Part shown: positions 6,943 to 15,419 of the stretch, in pieces
Layout of the letters: every line of letters begins with the position of its first letter
Numbering within the stretch: position 1 is the first letter of the stretch
Assembly (NCBI GenBank): GCA_016210665.1
Contig: JACQTT010000002.1
Location: 1-33,965 of the forward strand
Source of the DNA: Chloroflexota bacterium
Lineage (GTDB): Bacteria > Chloroflexota > Dehalococcoidia > Lucifugimonadales > JACQTT01
Direction: 5' to 3'
Length of the DNA: 33,965 nucleotides
Translations under genes and position numbers: made by a program
The notes under the pieces: model-generated
Told to the model about the DNA's origin: nothing
Seen by the model: only the letters and a program-made list of their open reading frames with translations
Databases searched by the model: none

Positions 6943-8400
6943 ATGACTTTATCAAGCGATTCACCTAACCCCTTCTTGGGACCCAGACTGTGGGCTGCCA
7001 GGGCCTTATGGATTGGAGTAGCTGCTCTGGCAATATGGCTATGGGGCCTCAGCTCCATAAGATTCCTCGGTGAACCCTTCCACCCTGCTGCCGAAGTGAG
7101 CGACCCTACCGTCTTCACCCTTGAAGACCTGGATATCCTTCGGGGCCTCGGCCTGCCCGAGGCGTTGGCAACGCTACCAGCCCTCTTTTTCACCGCTTTC
7201 GGCGCTGTCTATTTTGTCCTCGGTGGATGGATCTTCTGGCGACGATCAGGGGAATGGATGGCCATGCTTGTCTCCTTCGTCCTGGTCTTCCTGGGGTCCA
7301 TAGTATTAGGTTACACCTGGGAGACCCTTCATCGCGCTTATCCTGGGTGGCTCCCCGCCTTTAGCGCCCTGCTGTTTTTGGGCGTCATGTCCCTGGCCCT
7401 CCTTCTTTACCTCTTCCCCGACGGCCAGTTCGTCCCTCGCTGGACCCGTCTTCTGCCCGTGCCCCTTGGGGCCCTATTGCTTCTCTTCGTTCTCCCCACG
7501 CCTAAAGAGGTCGGGCAAACCGGCATTATCCTAGCCTTTCTGGGAATCAGCGTCACGGGCATTTATGCCCGTGTCTATCGCTACCGTCGTTTCTCCACCT
7601 CGGTACAACGGCAGCAGGACAAATGGGTAGGGCTTGGCCTGGCTACCATGGTAGCAGGAATGACCCTCTGGTCTATATCCTTCTTCCTGTTTCCTCCAGA
7701 CGAGCCGGGAGAGGGCCGAATCTACTTCTTGATGACACTCCTTCCCGTCGCAGCCATAATGACGGTGCTCCTTCCAGTCTGCATCGCCATTGCGATACTA
7801 CGCCATCGGCTATGGGAGATAGACACCCTGATAAACCGCACTGTTGTTTACGGTCCCCTGAGTGGCATACTGATGGGAGTCTATGTGGGATTCCTACGCC
7901 TTTTCCAGGCTCTCTTCGTCCGGTTCACCGGAGAGCAGTCCGACTTCTCCATTCTGTTCAGCACCATGGTATTAGCCGCTGTTTTTTGGCCCATGCGACT
8001 CCGCTTGCAGGCTCTGGCCGACAGGTACTTCAAAGATGTCCCTGACCCCGTCCGTGGTTTGACAGCCTTCGAAAACCAATTGCGCTCTATGACCCAACTT
8101 ATTGATACCGGTTATATCTCACGTAGGCTGCTGGACGAGGCGGTGGCGGCTTTCCATGCCGAGAGCGGGGCGGTGTTCTTGCGTCAAGGAGACGACTTGC
8201 GCCTTGCCCAGAGTGCGGGTGCGTGGGGAGGAAACGCCAAGATTAGCATACCGCTAGAGCACGGGGGCATCCAATTGGGACAGCTGTCTCTGGGTCCACG
8301 GCCTAAAGGGCGGGAATACGGCGCCCAAGACATCGAAACTCTTCGGAGAATGACTGAATCTGCTGCTCCTGCCTTTGACCTTTCCTTGCGCGCAAGGTGA
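6943..8400 (+). CDS. Multi-TM membrane protein with a C-terminal GAF-like domain
   Basis: The 485-residue protein has about seven to nine hydrophobic segments in residues 20-330, including ALWIGVAALAIWLWGL and FFTAFGAVYFVLGGWIFW, with the arginine-rich loop YARVYRYRRF. The last 110 residues (from SRRLLDEAVAAFHAESGAVF to SAAPAFDLSLRAR) resemble a GAF domain. The layout matches the sensory half of a bacterial histidine kinase with an N-terminal 7TM region and a linker of the LWEIDTLINRTVVYG type, but no DHp or HATPase domain follows. It may signal through another kinase, or it is a kinase that lost its catalytic part. The next gene starts 34 bases downstream. Confidence 0.75.
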   Translation: MTLSSDSPNPFLGPRLWAARALWIGVAALAIWLWGLSSIRFLGEPFHPAAEVSDPTVFTLEDLDILRGLGLPEALATLPALFFTAFGAVYFVLGGWIFWRRSGEWMAMLVSFVLVFLGSIVLGYTWETLHRAYPGWLPAFSALLFLGVMSLALLLYLFPDGQFVPRWTRLLPVPLGALLLLFVLPTPKEVGQTGIILAFLGISVTGIYARVYRYRRFSTSVQRQQDKWVGLGLATMVAGMTLWSISFFLFPPDEPGEGRIYFLMTLLPVAAIMTVLLPVCIAIAILRHRLWEIDTLINRTVVYGPLSGILMGVYVGFLRLFQALFVRFTGEQSDFSILFSTMVLAAVFWPMRLRLQALADRYFKDVPDPVRGLTAFENQLRSMTQLIDTGYISRRLLDEAVAAFHAESGAVFLRQGDDLRLAQSAGAWGGNAKISIPLEHGGIQLGQLSLGPRPKGREYGAQDIETLRRMTESAAPAFDLSLRAR

Positions 8401-8434
8401 TTCTGGCCGGCAGCGCCGCACAGAGGAACGGTGT

Positions 8435-8821
8435 ATGAACCTAGTCGTTATGGTGATAGCTATAGGAGGAGCGGTTATCCTTGCTGTCGGCCTTGGCATC
8501 TACGCCATCGGCCGCCGGTTTCAAAAACGTGAGCCTTATGGCACCTTCCTCCGCTTGAAAAACCGTCAGAAGATAGCCTTCTTCAAGCGTCTGCTATCTG
8601 ACCGAAGGGTGCCCTGGCTCGTCAGAATCATACCAATTCTCGTGATTCTCTACCTGATCAACCCTATAGACCTGATTCCAGATTTCCTGCCCGTTCTGGG
8701 CTATCTCGATGACGTGGCTATCGTACTCCTCGCACTAGCCCTCGTCATCAGGTTTACCCCGAAGACCGTTCTGCTGGACCTTCTCGAGCAGCTCCAGACT
8801 ACAGGTGTGGAGTCATCTTGA
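8435..8821 (+). CDS. DUF1232 (YkvA-like) membrane protein
   Basis: The 128-residue protein has an N-terminal membrane helix (MVIAIGGAVILAVGLGIYAI) and the DUF1232 core YLINPIDLIPDFLPVLGYLDD, followed by a second hydrophobic segment. Such proteins are small integral membrane proteins of unknown role. The ATG 8435 is chosen over an upstream in-frame start because it removes an overlap with the GAF gene and follows AGAGGA. The stop overlaps the start of the permease, TTGA, so the two are translationally coupled. Confidence 0.85.
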   Translation: MNLVVMVIAIGGAVILAVGLGIYAIGRRFQKREPYGTFLRLKNRQKIAFFKRLLSDRRVPWLVRIIPILVILYLINPIDLIPDFLPVLGYLDDVAIVLLALALVIRFTPKTVLLDLLEQLQTTGVESS

Positions 8822-9549
8822 ACGAACTCCTCATCCCTGTAGTCGTAGGCCTCGCTGCCTTGGCCGCCTCTACTCTGGCAGCCGTGGCCGGCTTTGGAGG
8901 AGCCGCCATAATGCTACCCATCCTGGTATGGGCCTTCGGCGTGCGCGATGCTGTCCCAATTCTCACGGTTGCACAGCTGATAGGAAATCTCTCCCGTGTA
9001 TGGTTCAACAAGGGGGAGCTTTCCATGCCTGTTGTGAGGTGGTTTGCGCTGGGAGCCGTGCCGGCGGCGACCATTGGCGGCATCGTCTTCGCTACAGCTC
9101 CGGCTGGCGCCCTGGTCCGTCTGTTGGGGGTGTTCCTGCTGCTGATCGTGGCCTACCGGCACACGCCTTGGGGCAAACGGGCGAGTATCCGCCTAAAGGG
9201 CTTTCTCTTGCTAGGAGGGGTCTCTGCGGCCATCTCTGCTCTAGTAGGGACAGTTGGACCTTTCATGGCCCCTTTCTTCCTGGCCTACGGCCTCGTCAAA
9301 GGGGCCTACATAGGCACCGAGGCCCTAGCCACCGTCGTCATGCATGTGACCAAGCTGGCCGTATATGGCCGCTATGCCCTGCTGGGTGTACACACCATTC
9401 TCGTCGGCCTCGCTATAGGCGCAGTCATGATCCTTGGGTCCTATCTGGGCAAGCGCACCCTCAAACGAGTGCCTGAAAGGCTCTTTCCCTACATCGTAGA
9501 GGCGGTGCTGATCGCCGCCGGCCTCCTCTTCATAGTGCAGGGGAGCTAA
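8818..9549 (+). CDS. TSUP/TauE-SafE family permease
   Basis: The 243-residue protein has about eight hydrophobic segments and the typical repeats GFGGAAIMLPILVWAFGV and ALVGTVGPFMAPFFLAYG. TSUP proteins export or import sulfur-containing or organic anions such as sulfite or sulfoacetate; the substrate cannot be read here. The TTG start at 8818 overlaps the DUF1232 stop. Its 3' end, from 9388, is duplicated at 12211, where only the final 54 codons survive. Confidence 0.85.
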   Translation: MNELLIPVVVGLAALAASTLAAVAGFGGAAIMLPILVWAFGVRDAVPILTVAQLIGNLSRVWFNKGELSMPVVRWFALGAVPAATIGGIVFATAPAGALVRLLGVFLLLIVAYRHTPWGKRASIRLKGFLLLGGVSAAISALVGTVGPFMAPFFLAYGLVKGAYIGTEALATVVMHVTKLAVYGRYALLGVHTILVGLAIGAVMILGSYLGKRTLKRVPERLFPYIVEAVLIAAGLLFIVQGS

Positions 9550-9677
9550 GTATGGGGTATGTTGCCACCGCCTGATTTGGTCCCATGCCGCGCTCTCTGG
9601 TATCTATATGGAGAAGCGAAGCACAACAAATCAATGACTACAGGTTTTCGATAACGACCATTGGGCAGACCTGGACA
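9388..9677 (+). repeat. Left copy of a 290 bp direct repeat
   Basis: This stretch covers the last 162 bases of the TSUP gene and 128 bases behind it. It matches 12211-12501 at all but roughly 15-20 positions by eye, with a few indels near the right part. The copies enclose the minus-strand signalling module, which suggests insertion or duplication. Confidence 0.9.
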
Positions 9678-9799
9678 GATAAAACCGCGGATACGGGCGA
9701 CTTCCTCGGACCAAGTCTCCAGGGCTGGACTTGAATCTCACTGCGTACTGTTTAACCTTGGTGACCATTGCTAGCACACGGCTAGCTCTCCTACTCTTA

Positions 9800-10108
9800 T
9801 CACTGAACTTCAAGTTTAGTACATTTACCTTTACCTTCCTCAATATGCACTTCAAAGGCAGCCACGCTTGGCCTGCCCGAGAACAGGAAGTCCTCAACAC
9901 CCCTCTCCATTTGTAGCCTTGCATGGAGCTCTGTGGTGGACGTGATGTAAAATTTCGCACTTGGGGGAACAAAGTAGCCCCTCTCTTCGAAGAACACCCT
10001 AGGTTTAGCCAGCAGCGAATCAGCTGCTTTATCACTTCGTTCCACCTCAAGGATTATGTCACTGAGATCATTTAGACTGCATTCTGTACATAGATTCTTC
10101 GCCACCAT
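9800..10108 (-). CDS. Small CTECSL protein, paralogue B of a tandem pair
   Basis: I do not recognise a named family. This 102-residue protein and its 102-residue neighbour align without gaps at 49 of 102 positions. Shared elements are AKN-[LI]-CTECSL at the start, VE..D.AA..LL..PR.FF, ERGYFVP.SA..Y, EL.ARLQ, and a single Cys near residue 96 in KC.K-[LI]-E. The central stretch is loosely similar to NHLP-type leader peptides of RiPP systems (dP...L.e.G..vP), but no core peptide or modifying enzyme is visible. ATG 10108 has AAGGAGG directly upstream. It lies 105 bases after the other paralogue on the same strand. Confidence 0.7.
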   Translation of the reverse strand: MVAKNLCTECSLNDLSDIILEVERSDKAADSLLAKPRVFFEERGYFVPPSAKFYITSTTELHARLQMERGVEDFLFSGRPSVAAFEVHIEEGKGKCTKLEVQ

Positions 10109-10213
10109 ACGATCCTCCTTCTTTGCACGCTATATAGGCCCTATGGGAAGTAACTTCAAGCAGGACTTGCTATCTTGGCTGATGCCAGCCCCCGGCTGGG
10201 TTTATTTTTTCGG

Positions 10214-10522
10214 TCACTCAAACTCGATTTTTACACATTTAGCGACGCCTGTTGTCACATGTATTTTAATTTTCGTTCTTGCGTCTCGTTCTTTCTCTAT
10301 GAATTTGTTAACATCATCCTTCGTTTGAAGCCTTGCTTGGAGTTCTTCGGTAGGGACCATATAGGCCCTTGCGCTCAAGGGAACGAAGTACCCTCTCTCT
10401 ATGAAGAACGTCCTTGGCTGGGTCAGCAGTTGTATAGCAGCCTGATCATTCTGTTCTACTTCGGTGACCATCTGCCTGAGCTCCGTTAAACTGCATTCTG
10501 TACAAATGTTCTTCGCTGGCAT
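10214..10522 (-). CDS. Small CTECSL protein, paralogue A of a tandem pair
   Basis: This is the upstream copy of the tandem pair, 102 residues. It starts MPAKNICTECSLTELRQMV and keeps the LLTQPRTFF and ERGYFVPLSARAY segments. Cysteines 7 and 10 and the one near residue 96 are shared with the other copy, so a metal or disulfide role is possible. GGAAGGGGG precedes the ATG at 10522, and a TATAAT (reading leftward, 10575-10570) lies about 50 bases upstream, so this copy seems to have its own promoter. No membrane segment or signal peptide is present. Confidence 0.72.
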   Translation of the reverse strand: MPAKNICTECSLTELRQMVTEVEQNDQAAIQLLTQPRTFFIERGYFVPLSARAYMVPTEELQARLQTKDDVNKFIEKERDARTKIKIHVTTGVAKCVKIEFE

Positions 10523-10569
10523 ACCATCCCCCTTCCTTTTGCAATAGTCTTAGGAAATGCTGATAGTGC

Positions 10570-10575
10570 ATTATA
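10570..10575 (-). promoter_or_regulatory. -10 element of the leftward promoter for the CTECSL pair
   Basis: A perfect TATAAT is read on the minus strand. The -35 region 17-18 bases upstream (around AGTGAC/AAGTGA) matches poorly. It sits in the 255-base gap after the STAS-like gene. Confidence 0.4.
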
Positions 10576-10777
10576 TCACATAACTCCTTAGCGTCACTTT
10601 AGCGGTAGGAGCATCTTGGTCAGGGTATTTGTGTCATATACCTCCCGCTTGACGGCAAGTAAAAGCATCTCGAAAGATCCTGGTAGTTCACTGAGTGTCG
10701 GTGACTTCGCTATCCCTAGAGGCATTCACCTGCAAGCTGTGAAACGCGGCTTCTCAACGCTAAAAGGTATGCCCCGC

Positions 10778-11128
10778 TTAAGCAACTCTAGAAGGCTCCC
10801 TACCAAGCAACCACCAACCGGCCCTCTCTTCCGAAGCAACTAGACCGTGCGATTGCGCAACGGCCGTGAATTTCGTCGATAACCGGGTCGGCACGTTCAC
10901 TACGTTCACCTTGAGTTGTGAGCGACCCCCGCCAATACTCTCGTCGATGATCACCAACATTTCATCTAAGAAGGATGGGGCGATTCCTTCAACTTCGGAG
11001 AAGTCCAACGTAATGTTTTCCGGGCTGGCTTTAACAGCCGCAATCACATACTCCTTCAACTCCCGCGCCGTCCCTCGTGTGACCAAGACCCGTTTCTGAG
11101 TCAACTCGAACACTCTGATACTCTTCAT
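10778..11128 (-). CDS. STAS-like DUF4325 domain protein
   Basis: The 116-residue protein has the DUF4325 core ENITLDFSEVEGIAPSFLDE, with the serine in a position similar to the phosphorylated Ser of anti-sigma antagonists, followed by MLVIIDES. It starts ten bases after the HATPase gene ends. Known DUF4325 proteins often sit beside GHKL ATPases, which suggests a partner-switching pair in which the ATPase phosphorylates or binds the STAS-like protein. Confidence 0.8.
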   Translation of the reverse strand: MKSIRVFELTQKRVLVTRGTARELKEYVIAAVKASPENITLDFSEVEGIAPSFLDEMLVIIDESIGGGRSQLKVNVVNVPTRLSTKFTAVAQSHGLVASEERAGWWLLGREPSRVA

Positions 11129-11137
11129 AGTCGCCCC

Positions 11138-11995
11138 TCACGCAGGGATGGATACATACGCCAAGGTACCTGGAAAGAGAGCAGACCGCTTCGCTTTGCT
11201 ATCAGCCTTGTCACTCACCGACAACGCCCCCAGCCCTGAATGGATAACCAGTATGCGCCCAGCCTTTTTCATATCCTCAGCAACCCCAAACAACCCGATG
11301 CCCCGGTTGACTTCCCCAGTGCCACTAACACGTTCCCGCACCGCCATTTCAAGTGCGGTCCAATCGTAAGAGAAGGTTCCTTTAAGTTTCGGATTCTTCT
11401 CCAGCGACCTCCGCACACCGATACCACCGTCTGCGACACAGCATACGAAGTATTCCCTCCGCTTGAAGGCATAGAATTGGATAAGCCCAAACGCTCCAAT
11501 GCTTGACTCCGCGTGCTGAACCGCGTTGACAGCCAACTCTCCGAAAGTTTCACTGACTACCGGATATATATTCGCAGCTCCAACCCGAGAAACTTTTAGG
11601 TATGCCATTGCACGATTCGCCAGTTCTTCCGCTGCTGTTTCCGTTTCAAACATAGTTAACGGGAGGATAACCTGACGACTCTCCAACTTTGAAATGCCCC
11701 GGTCATCCAACTCCACTTTAGACTCAAGCAACATCTCGAACAATCCAACTGATTTCAAGTAGGTGCAAACCCCAAAGTTCAGCGGCACCAATACTCGACA
11801 GGCCGCGCCCCTCTTCTTTGCTAACAACGCGTAAACCACACACCACAGAATAGCTGCTGGCCTCACGAACTCCGTACTTCGTAAGTCGATGACGACTTCG
11901 TGCTCCCGGAATGACGGCATACGCGGATCTGCAGGATCAAATTTGCGAGGAATGCCTCGTGCGTCGCGGAATTCGGAGGGCAGTTCGATTAGCAC
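11138..11995 (-). CDS. STAS-like N-terminus fused to a GHKL HATPase
   Basis: The 285-residue protein has an N-terminal domain with VVIDLRSTEFVRPAAILW, similar to a STAS fold. A GHKL ATPase follows: the N-box SETFGELAVNAVQHA near residue 160, the G1 box VADGGIGVRRSL and the G2 segment NRGIGLFGVAED. No phosphoacceptor His domain is present, so it is an anti-sigma-like kinase/switch rather than a sensor kinase. The start is GTG 11995 after GAGGTGA. It heads the minus-strand module inside the TSUP repeat. A GCAAG-taaacg-CTTGC inverted repeat (12009-12024) lies just before the gene and may be regulatory. Confidence 0.8.
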   Translation of the reverse strand: MLIELPSEFRDARGIPRKFDPADPRMPSFREHEVVIDLRSTEFVRPAAILWCVVYALLAKKRGAACRVLVPLNFGVCTYLKSVGLFEMLLESKVELDDRGISKLESRQVILPLTMFETETAAEELANRAMAYLKVSRVGAANIYPVVSETFGELAVNAVQHAESSIGAFGLIQFYAFKRREYFVCCVADGGIGVRRSLEKNPKLKGTFSYDWTALEMAVRERVSGTGEVNRGIGLFGVAEDMKKAGRILVIHSGLGALSVSDKADSKAKRSALFPGTLAYVSIPA

Positions 11996-12210
11996 AGCGT
12001 GTCACCTCGCAAGTAAACGCTTGCCTGGCTCTACCCACCAACTGCTTAAGAAAAATCCGCCTCGCGACGGACCGTTCCCAACGAACGCTTTCAATGGTGG
12101 ACCAAACAGGACTCAATCCTCTAGGCTACTCTACCATCATACAGCAGTCCCCTCAAGGGGACAAGCTCGACATGCGGATTTCTCACGAAACACGTTCATT
12201 CCCTTTGCTA

Positions 12211-12372
12211 GTACACACCATTCTCGTCGGCCTCGCTATAGGAGCAGTCATGATCCTTGGATCCTATCTGGGCAAGCGCATGCTCAAACGAGTGCCTGAA
12301 AGGCTCTTTCCCTACGTCATAGAAGCGGTGCTGATCGCCGCCGGCCTCCTCTTTATAGTGCAGGGGAGCTAA
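12211..12372 (+). pseudogene. 3' fragment of the TSUP permease gene
   Basis: The last 54 codons of the permease are repeated here in the correct frame, from VHTILVGLAIGAVMILGSYL to LLFIVQGS and the TAA at 12370. No start or upstream part exists, so it cannot encode a transporter. It forms part of the right-hand copy of the direct repeat. Confidence 0.85.
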
Positions 12373-12501
12373 GTATGGGGTATGTTGCCACCGCCTGATT
12401 TGGTCACATGCCGCGCTCTCTGGTATCTACATGGAGAAGCGAGGCAGCAACACATCAAAGACTACAGGTTTTCGATAATAGCTATTGGATAGGCCTGGAC
12501 A
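12211..12501 (+). repeat. Right copy of the 290 bp direct repeat
   Basis: This matches 9388-9677, including the downstream noncoding GTATGGGGTATGTTGCCACC block. The differences are scattered single bases plus small indels around 12440, as in diverged old copies. Homology stops abruptly at both ends. Confidence 0.9.
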
Positions 12502-12652
12502 AACCCTCTGTAGGCTGCCGAGCCACCCATAGACAGGAACTTGGTATATCGAGGTTGGGCAAGGACAAGCGCAGCGATACCTGCATTACCTCTGAGAGCA
12601 GCGTTGGCATCTGCCTGTTTGCCCCGGGGCTTGCAAGCGAATGTCTCTCGTC

Positions 12653-14248
12653 TTAGCCGAAAACGTCCTTTTTTAGAGTTTCATATGCTTTAGTCCCGGG
12701 TGTAAGCAGCGGAACGAGGAACTCTAAAGCGAATGCTTCCACGGTGCTTCCGCTCTGGGTCAGATTCAAAAGCTGCCTTGCGGCGGCGTGGATATTGGGT
12801 GCCGCTGACTTTACGTTATCGGCGGGGTTGCCACGGCTCTCGCTTTCAGACATGGCGCTCCTCTTAGCTGCGAGAAGTTTTTCCGCCATTGCCGTGGCAT
12901 CCCGTTGATCACACAACTTGATCAATATCTCATCGTCGAACAGGTACGACTCTATATGACGCAGGGTCAGAACCTTGCGGCCGCTCTTCCGCAGATTAGC
13001 GATCTCTGCTTCGGTTAGATCATCCCTGTCCACCAGTCGGGTTACGGCGGTCCCTTTAGAGATGGTTTGAATAGCCCATCCGATCTCTAGTCGGTCATTG
13101 ACCACATCAGAGGCATTCCCAACGGAGATGAAATCAGCCTCAGGGAATTCGTTCGCGAATATCCTCCGATAGCATTGGGCATCGAATTCAGCTATCTTGG
13201 CTACGGATCCCGTCACCGGCTTGCCTTCGCAAAGGACAATACGCTCTGGCGCTACGAGCGTAGCCATGTCTCCTAAGGCAACGCCTAGTGCTTGAATCCA
13301 ACGCACCCGCGTCATTTTCACCGGCGAGAGCTGGACCGATTTATCAAAGTCCTGTTGGTCGAAATCCAGGAAAACAACGGATTCCGGCGATGTCTTCTGC
13401 AGTTCCTTGGCCTTTGCCATCATCCCGACTGAATGGGTCGAGATCCATAATTGGCTATTGTCCGGAATCCATCGGTAAAGCTCATCAAGTAGTTTCGCCT
13501 GAAGCCTCGTATGCATGTGAAGGTCGGGCTCATCAATGCAATATATTGTGTCATCATAGAACCGCAATTTCACTATCAGGTCGAGGAGCAGATCGAATGC
13601 ACCCTTCTCGCCGCCTGATAGGTTCATGTATTTGAACTCTCGGGAGGTCCCTTTGTCGAACAGGAACGTGCCTTGTGAGGTGGGCTCTCCGAGGCCGCTC
13701 AAGATCAAGTCATCAAATACTCGGCCCATTGAGTCTTGGATCATGCCAATCTCCCTTTCGCGCAATGCCTTGACGTTCAAATTGTCATTGGCACGGTCGT
13801 AAAGGCCGGCTACCGAAGCCCATACCAACCTATTGTAATTGTTCGACACCGAGACATCATTGTCCGCGAGTCTCGGCACCTTAGGCGCATCCTGAATATT
13901 CCCAGGTTGCTGAACAGAAGATACGGAGAAATCCGCTTCGTTTCTGTACCCTGATCGGATATAGAATGTCTTCCTTCGATTCTGCGGAAGGTCTTGGTGA
14001 AACTGTATCTGAACTGCCTTGTTTTGATCCGAGTCTGTAATGCCTTGCTTCACGTGATAGACCGGTTGCCACGGGTTCCCTATCTGAGCATTGACACCAG
14101 CCCAAACCCTGAAGGAATCGAAGAGGGAGGACTTACCACTGCCGTTCGGGCCAATCAGAACCACTAGACGTGCAGTAGTCGGCAGGTCCTTGATAGAGAC
14201 GTCGGTGAATCGCTTGAACCCCTTGATCGAGACTTCCTTGACCCTCAT
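12653..14248 (-). CDS. OLD-like AAA ATPase with a TOPRIM/DUF4435-like C-terminus
   Basis: The 531-residue protein has an ABC/SMC-type ATPase in the N-terminal 300 residues: Walker A GPNGSGKSS at about 31-39, signature LSGGEKGAFDLLLD, Walker B TIYCIDEPDLHMH and H-loop WISTHSVG. The C-terminal half contains VLCEGKPVTGS, a G-x-x-D-V segment and VTRLVDRDDLTEAE, followed by VLTLRHIESYLFDD. The Glu and Asp-x-Asp pattern resembles TOPRIM or DUF4435 nuclease-like domains. Such ATPases are typical of single-gene phage defence (OLD or related). AGGA precedes ATG 14248. It is a solitary gene in an accessory tract; the anti-phage role is inferred. Confidence 0.8.
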   Translation of the reverse strand: MRVKEVSIKGFKRFTDVSIKDLPTTARLVVLIGPNGSGKSSLFDSFRVWAGVNAQIGNPWQPVYHVKQGITDSDQNKAVQIQFHQDLPQNRRKTFYIRSGYRNEADFSVSSVQQPGNIQDAPKVPRLADNDVSVSNNYNRLVWASVAGLYDRANDNLNVKALREREIGMIQDSMGRVFDDLILSGLGEPTSQGTFLFDKGTSREFKYMNLSGGEKGAFDLLLDLIVKLRFYDDTIYCIDEPDLHMHTRLQAKLLDELYRWIPDNSQLWISTHSVGMMAKAKELQKTSPESVVFLDFDQQDFDKSVQLSPVKMTRVRWIQALGVALGDMATLVAPERIVLCEGKPVTGSVAKIAEFDAQCYRRIFANEFPEADFISVGNASDVVNDRLEIGWAIQTISKGTAVTRLVDRDDLTEAEIANLRKSGRKVLTLRHIESYLFDDEILIKLCDQRDATAMAEKLLAAKRSAMSESESRGNPADNVKSAAPNIHAAARQLLNLTQSGSTVEAFALEFLVPLLTPGTKAYETLKKDVFG

Positions 14249-14316
14249 CCGGTTTTCCTATCAGGTTTCCTCTAGTTTACGACTCGGTGCTCGATGGACG
14301 CAATCGGTTATTCTCA

Positions 14317-14338
14317 CAGGTAGGTCACCTGCTACCTG
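14317..14338. repeat. Inverted repeat upstream of the OLD-like ATPase
   Basis: CAGGTAG and CTACCTG form perfect 7-base arms around GTCACCTG. The site lies 69-90 bases upstream of the ATPase start on its 5' side and could be an operator or a repeat. Confidence 0.35.
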
Positions 14339-14460
14339 ACCCGGCTTAAGGTGCCTCAAGATTTCCGATACCTGCAGGTTCTTAGATACGAAAATGATGA
14401 ACCTCGCTTACCCAACCCTAATCGGGATAATCCTTGAGTTTCCAGGAGAACCGATGGCCT

Positions 14461-15366
14461 TTATCCCCTTTTGCCTCTCCCACTGACCTTAGATGCCAGC
14501 ACCTTTTTGGCGGTGATCCCTATCTCTGCTGGCGATGGGGCAATGGCAGCCCCCGCTTCTGCCAGGGCACGACTCTTCTCCTCGGCTCGGCCAGCTGTTC
14601 CTGTGATGATGGCCCCGGCGTGGCCCATTCGTCTGCCCGGCGGAGCGCTCTGCCCCACTATCAGGGAGATGACCGGCTTGGTAAACTCCCTCTTTATGTA
14701 TTCCGCGGCTTCCTGCTCCTTTGTGCCCCCGATTTCGCCAATAAGCACGACGGCCTCTGTTTCATCGTCTTCCTGGAAGAGCTTGAGGATGTCTACAAAG
14801 GAGCTCCCTACCAGGGGATCGCCACCTATGCCCACACAGGTGGACTGGCCCAGACCCTCGTGGGTAAGCTGGGATACCGCTTCATAGGTAAGGGTACCGC
14901 TGCGTGAGACGACGCCTATTCTCCCAGGGATGTGGATGTCTCCTGGCATGATGCCTACCTTGCACCTGCCCCCAGGGGATATGAGGCCGGGGCAGTTAGG
15001 CCCAATGAGGCGAGCAGGAGTGCCCTTCAAGTGGCGCAACACTTTAACCATGTCTAGAACAGGGATGCCCTCGGTAATGCAGGCGATGAGAGATATACCA
15101 GCATCGGCGGCCTCTAGAATAGCATCCGATGCGAAGGCCGCAGGCACAAATATCAGGGATGCGTTAGCATCGGTTTCCTTCACGGCCTGCTCTACAGAGT
15201 TGAATACTGGCACCCTCTCTTGGAAGAGGCTCCCACCCCTGCCGGGGGTGACTCCCGCTACTATATTGGTACCGTACTCCATACAGCGTTGGGAGTGGAA
15301 GCCACCCTCCCTGCCGGTGATCCCTTGTACCAGAAGGCGCGTGTTTTTATCTACAAGAATGCTCAT
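14461..15366 (-). CDS. sucD: Succinate-CoA ligase alpha subunit
   Basis: The 301-residue subunit carries the CoA-binding Rossmann region [18 protein letters not shown] and GVTPGRGG, followed by [18 protein letters not shown]. The phosphohistidine is in GHAGAIITG at about residue 249. It interconverts succinyl-CoA and succinate with NDP phosphorylation in the TCA cycle. Length matches SucD. It lies 53 bases behind sucC, as in the standard sucCD operon. Confidence 0.95.
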   Translation of the reverse strand: MSILVDKNTRLLVQGITGREGGFHSQRCMEYGTNIVAGVTPGRGGSLFQERVPVFNSVEQAVKETDANASLIFVPAAFASDAILEAADAGISLIACITEGIPVLDMVKVLRHLKGTPARLIGPNCPGLISPGGRCKVGIMPGDIHIPGRIGVVSRSGTLTYEAVSQLTHEGLGQSTCVGIGGDPLVGSSFVDILKLFQEDDETEAVVLIGEIGGTKEQEAAEYIKREFTKPVISLIVGQSAPPGRRMGHAGAIITGTAGRAEEKSRALAEAGAAIAPSPAEIGITAKKVLASKVSGRGKRG

Positions 15367-15419
15367 TTAGCCTCTCCGTACACATATCTTTCGCTTTTTA
15401 TCTCGCTTAATGTTGCCCT

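Noticed and set aside
8805-9476. A 223-residue frame over the TSUP gene
   Set aside because: It is rich in Arg, Gly and Ser with no motif and is the +1 shadow of the permease.
11911-12372. A 153-residue frame joining sequence before 12211 to the permease tail
   Set aside because: Only the last 54 codons match the permease. The first part is antisense to the HATPase gene and noncoding, so the fusion is a chance join at the repeat edge.
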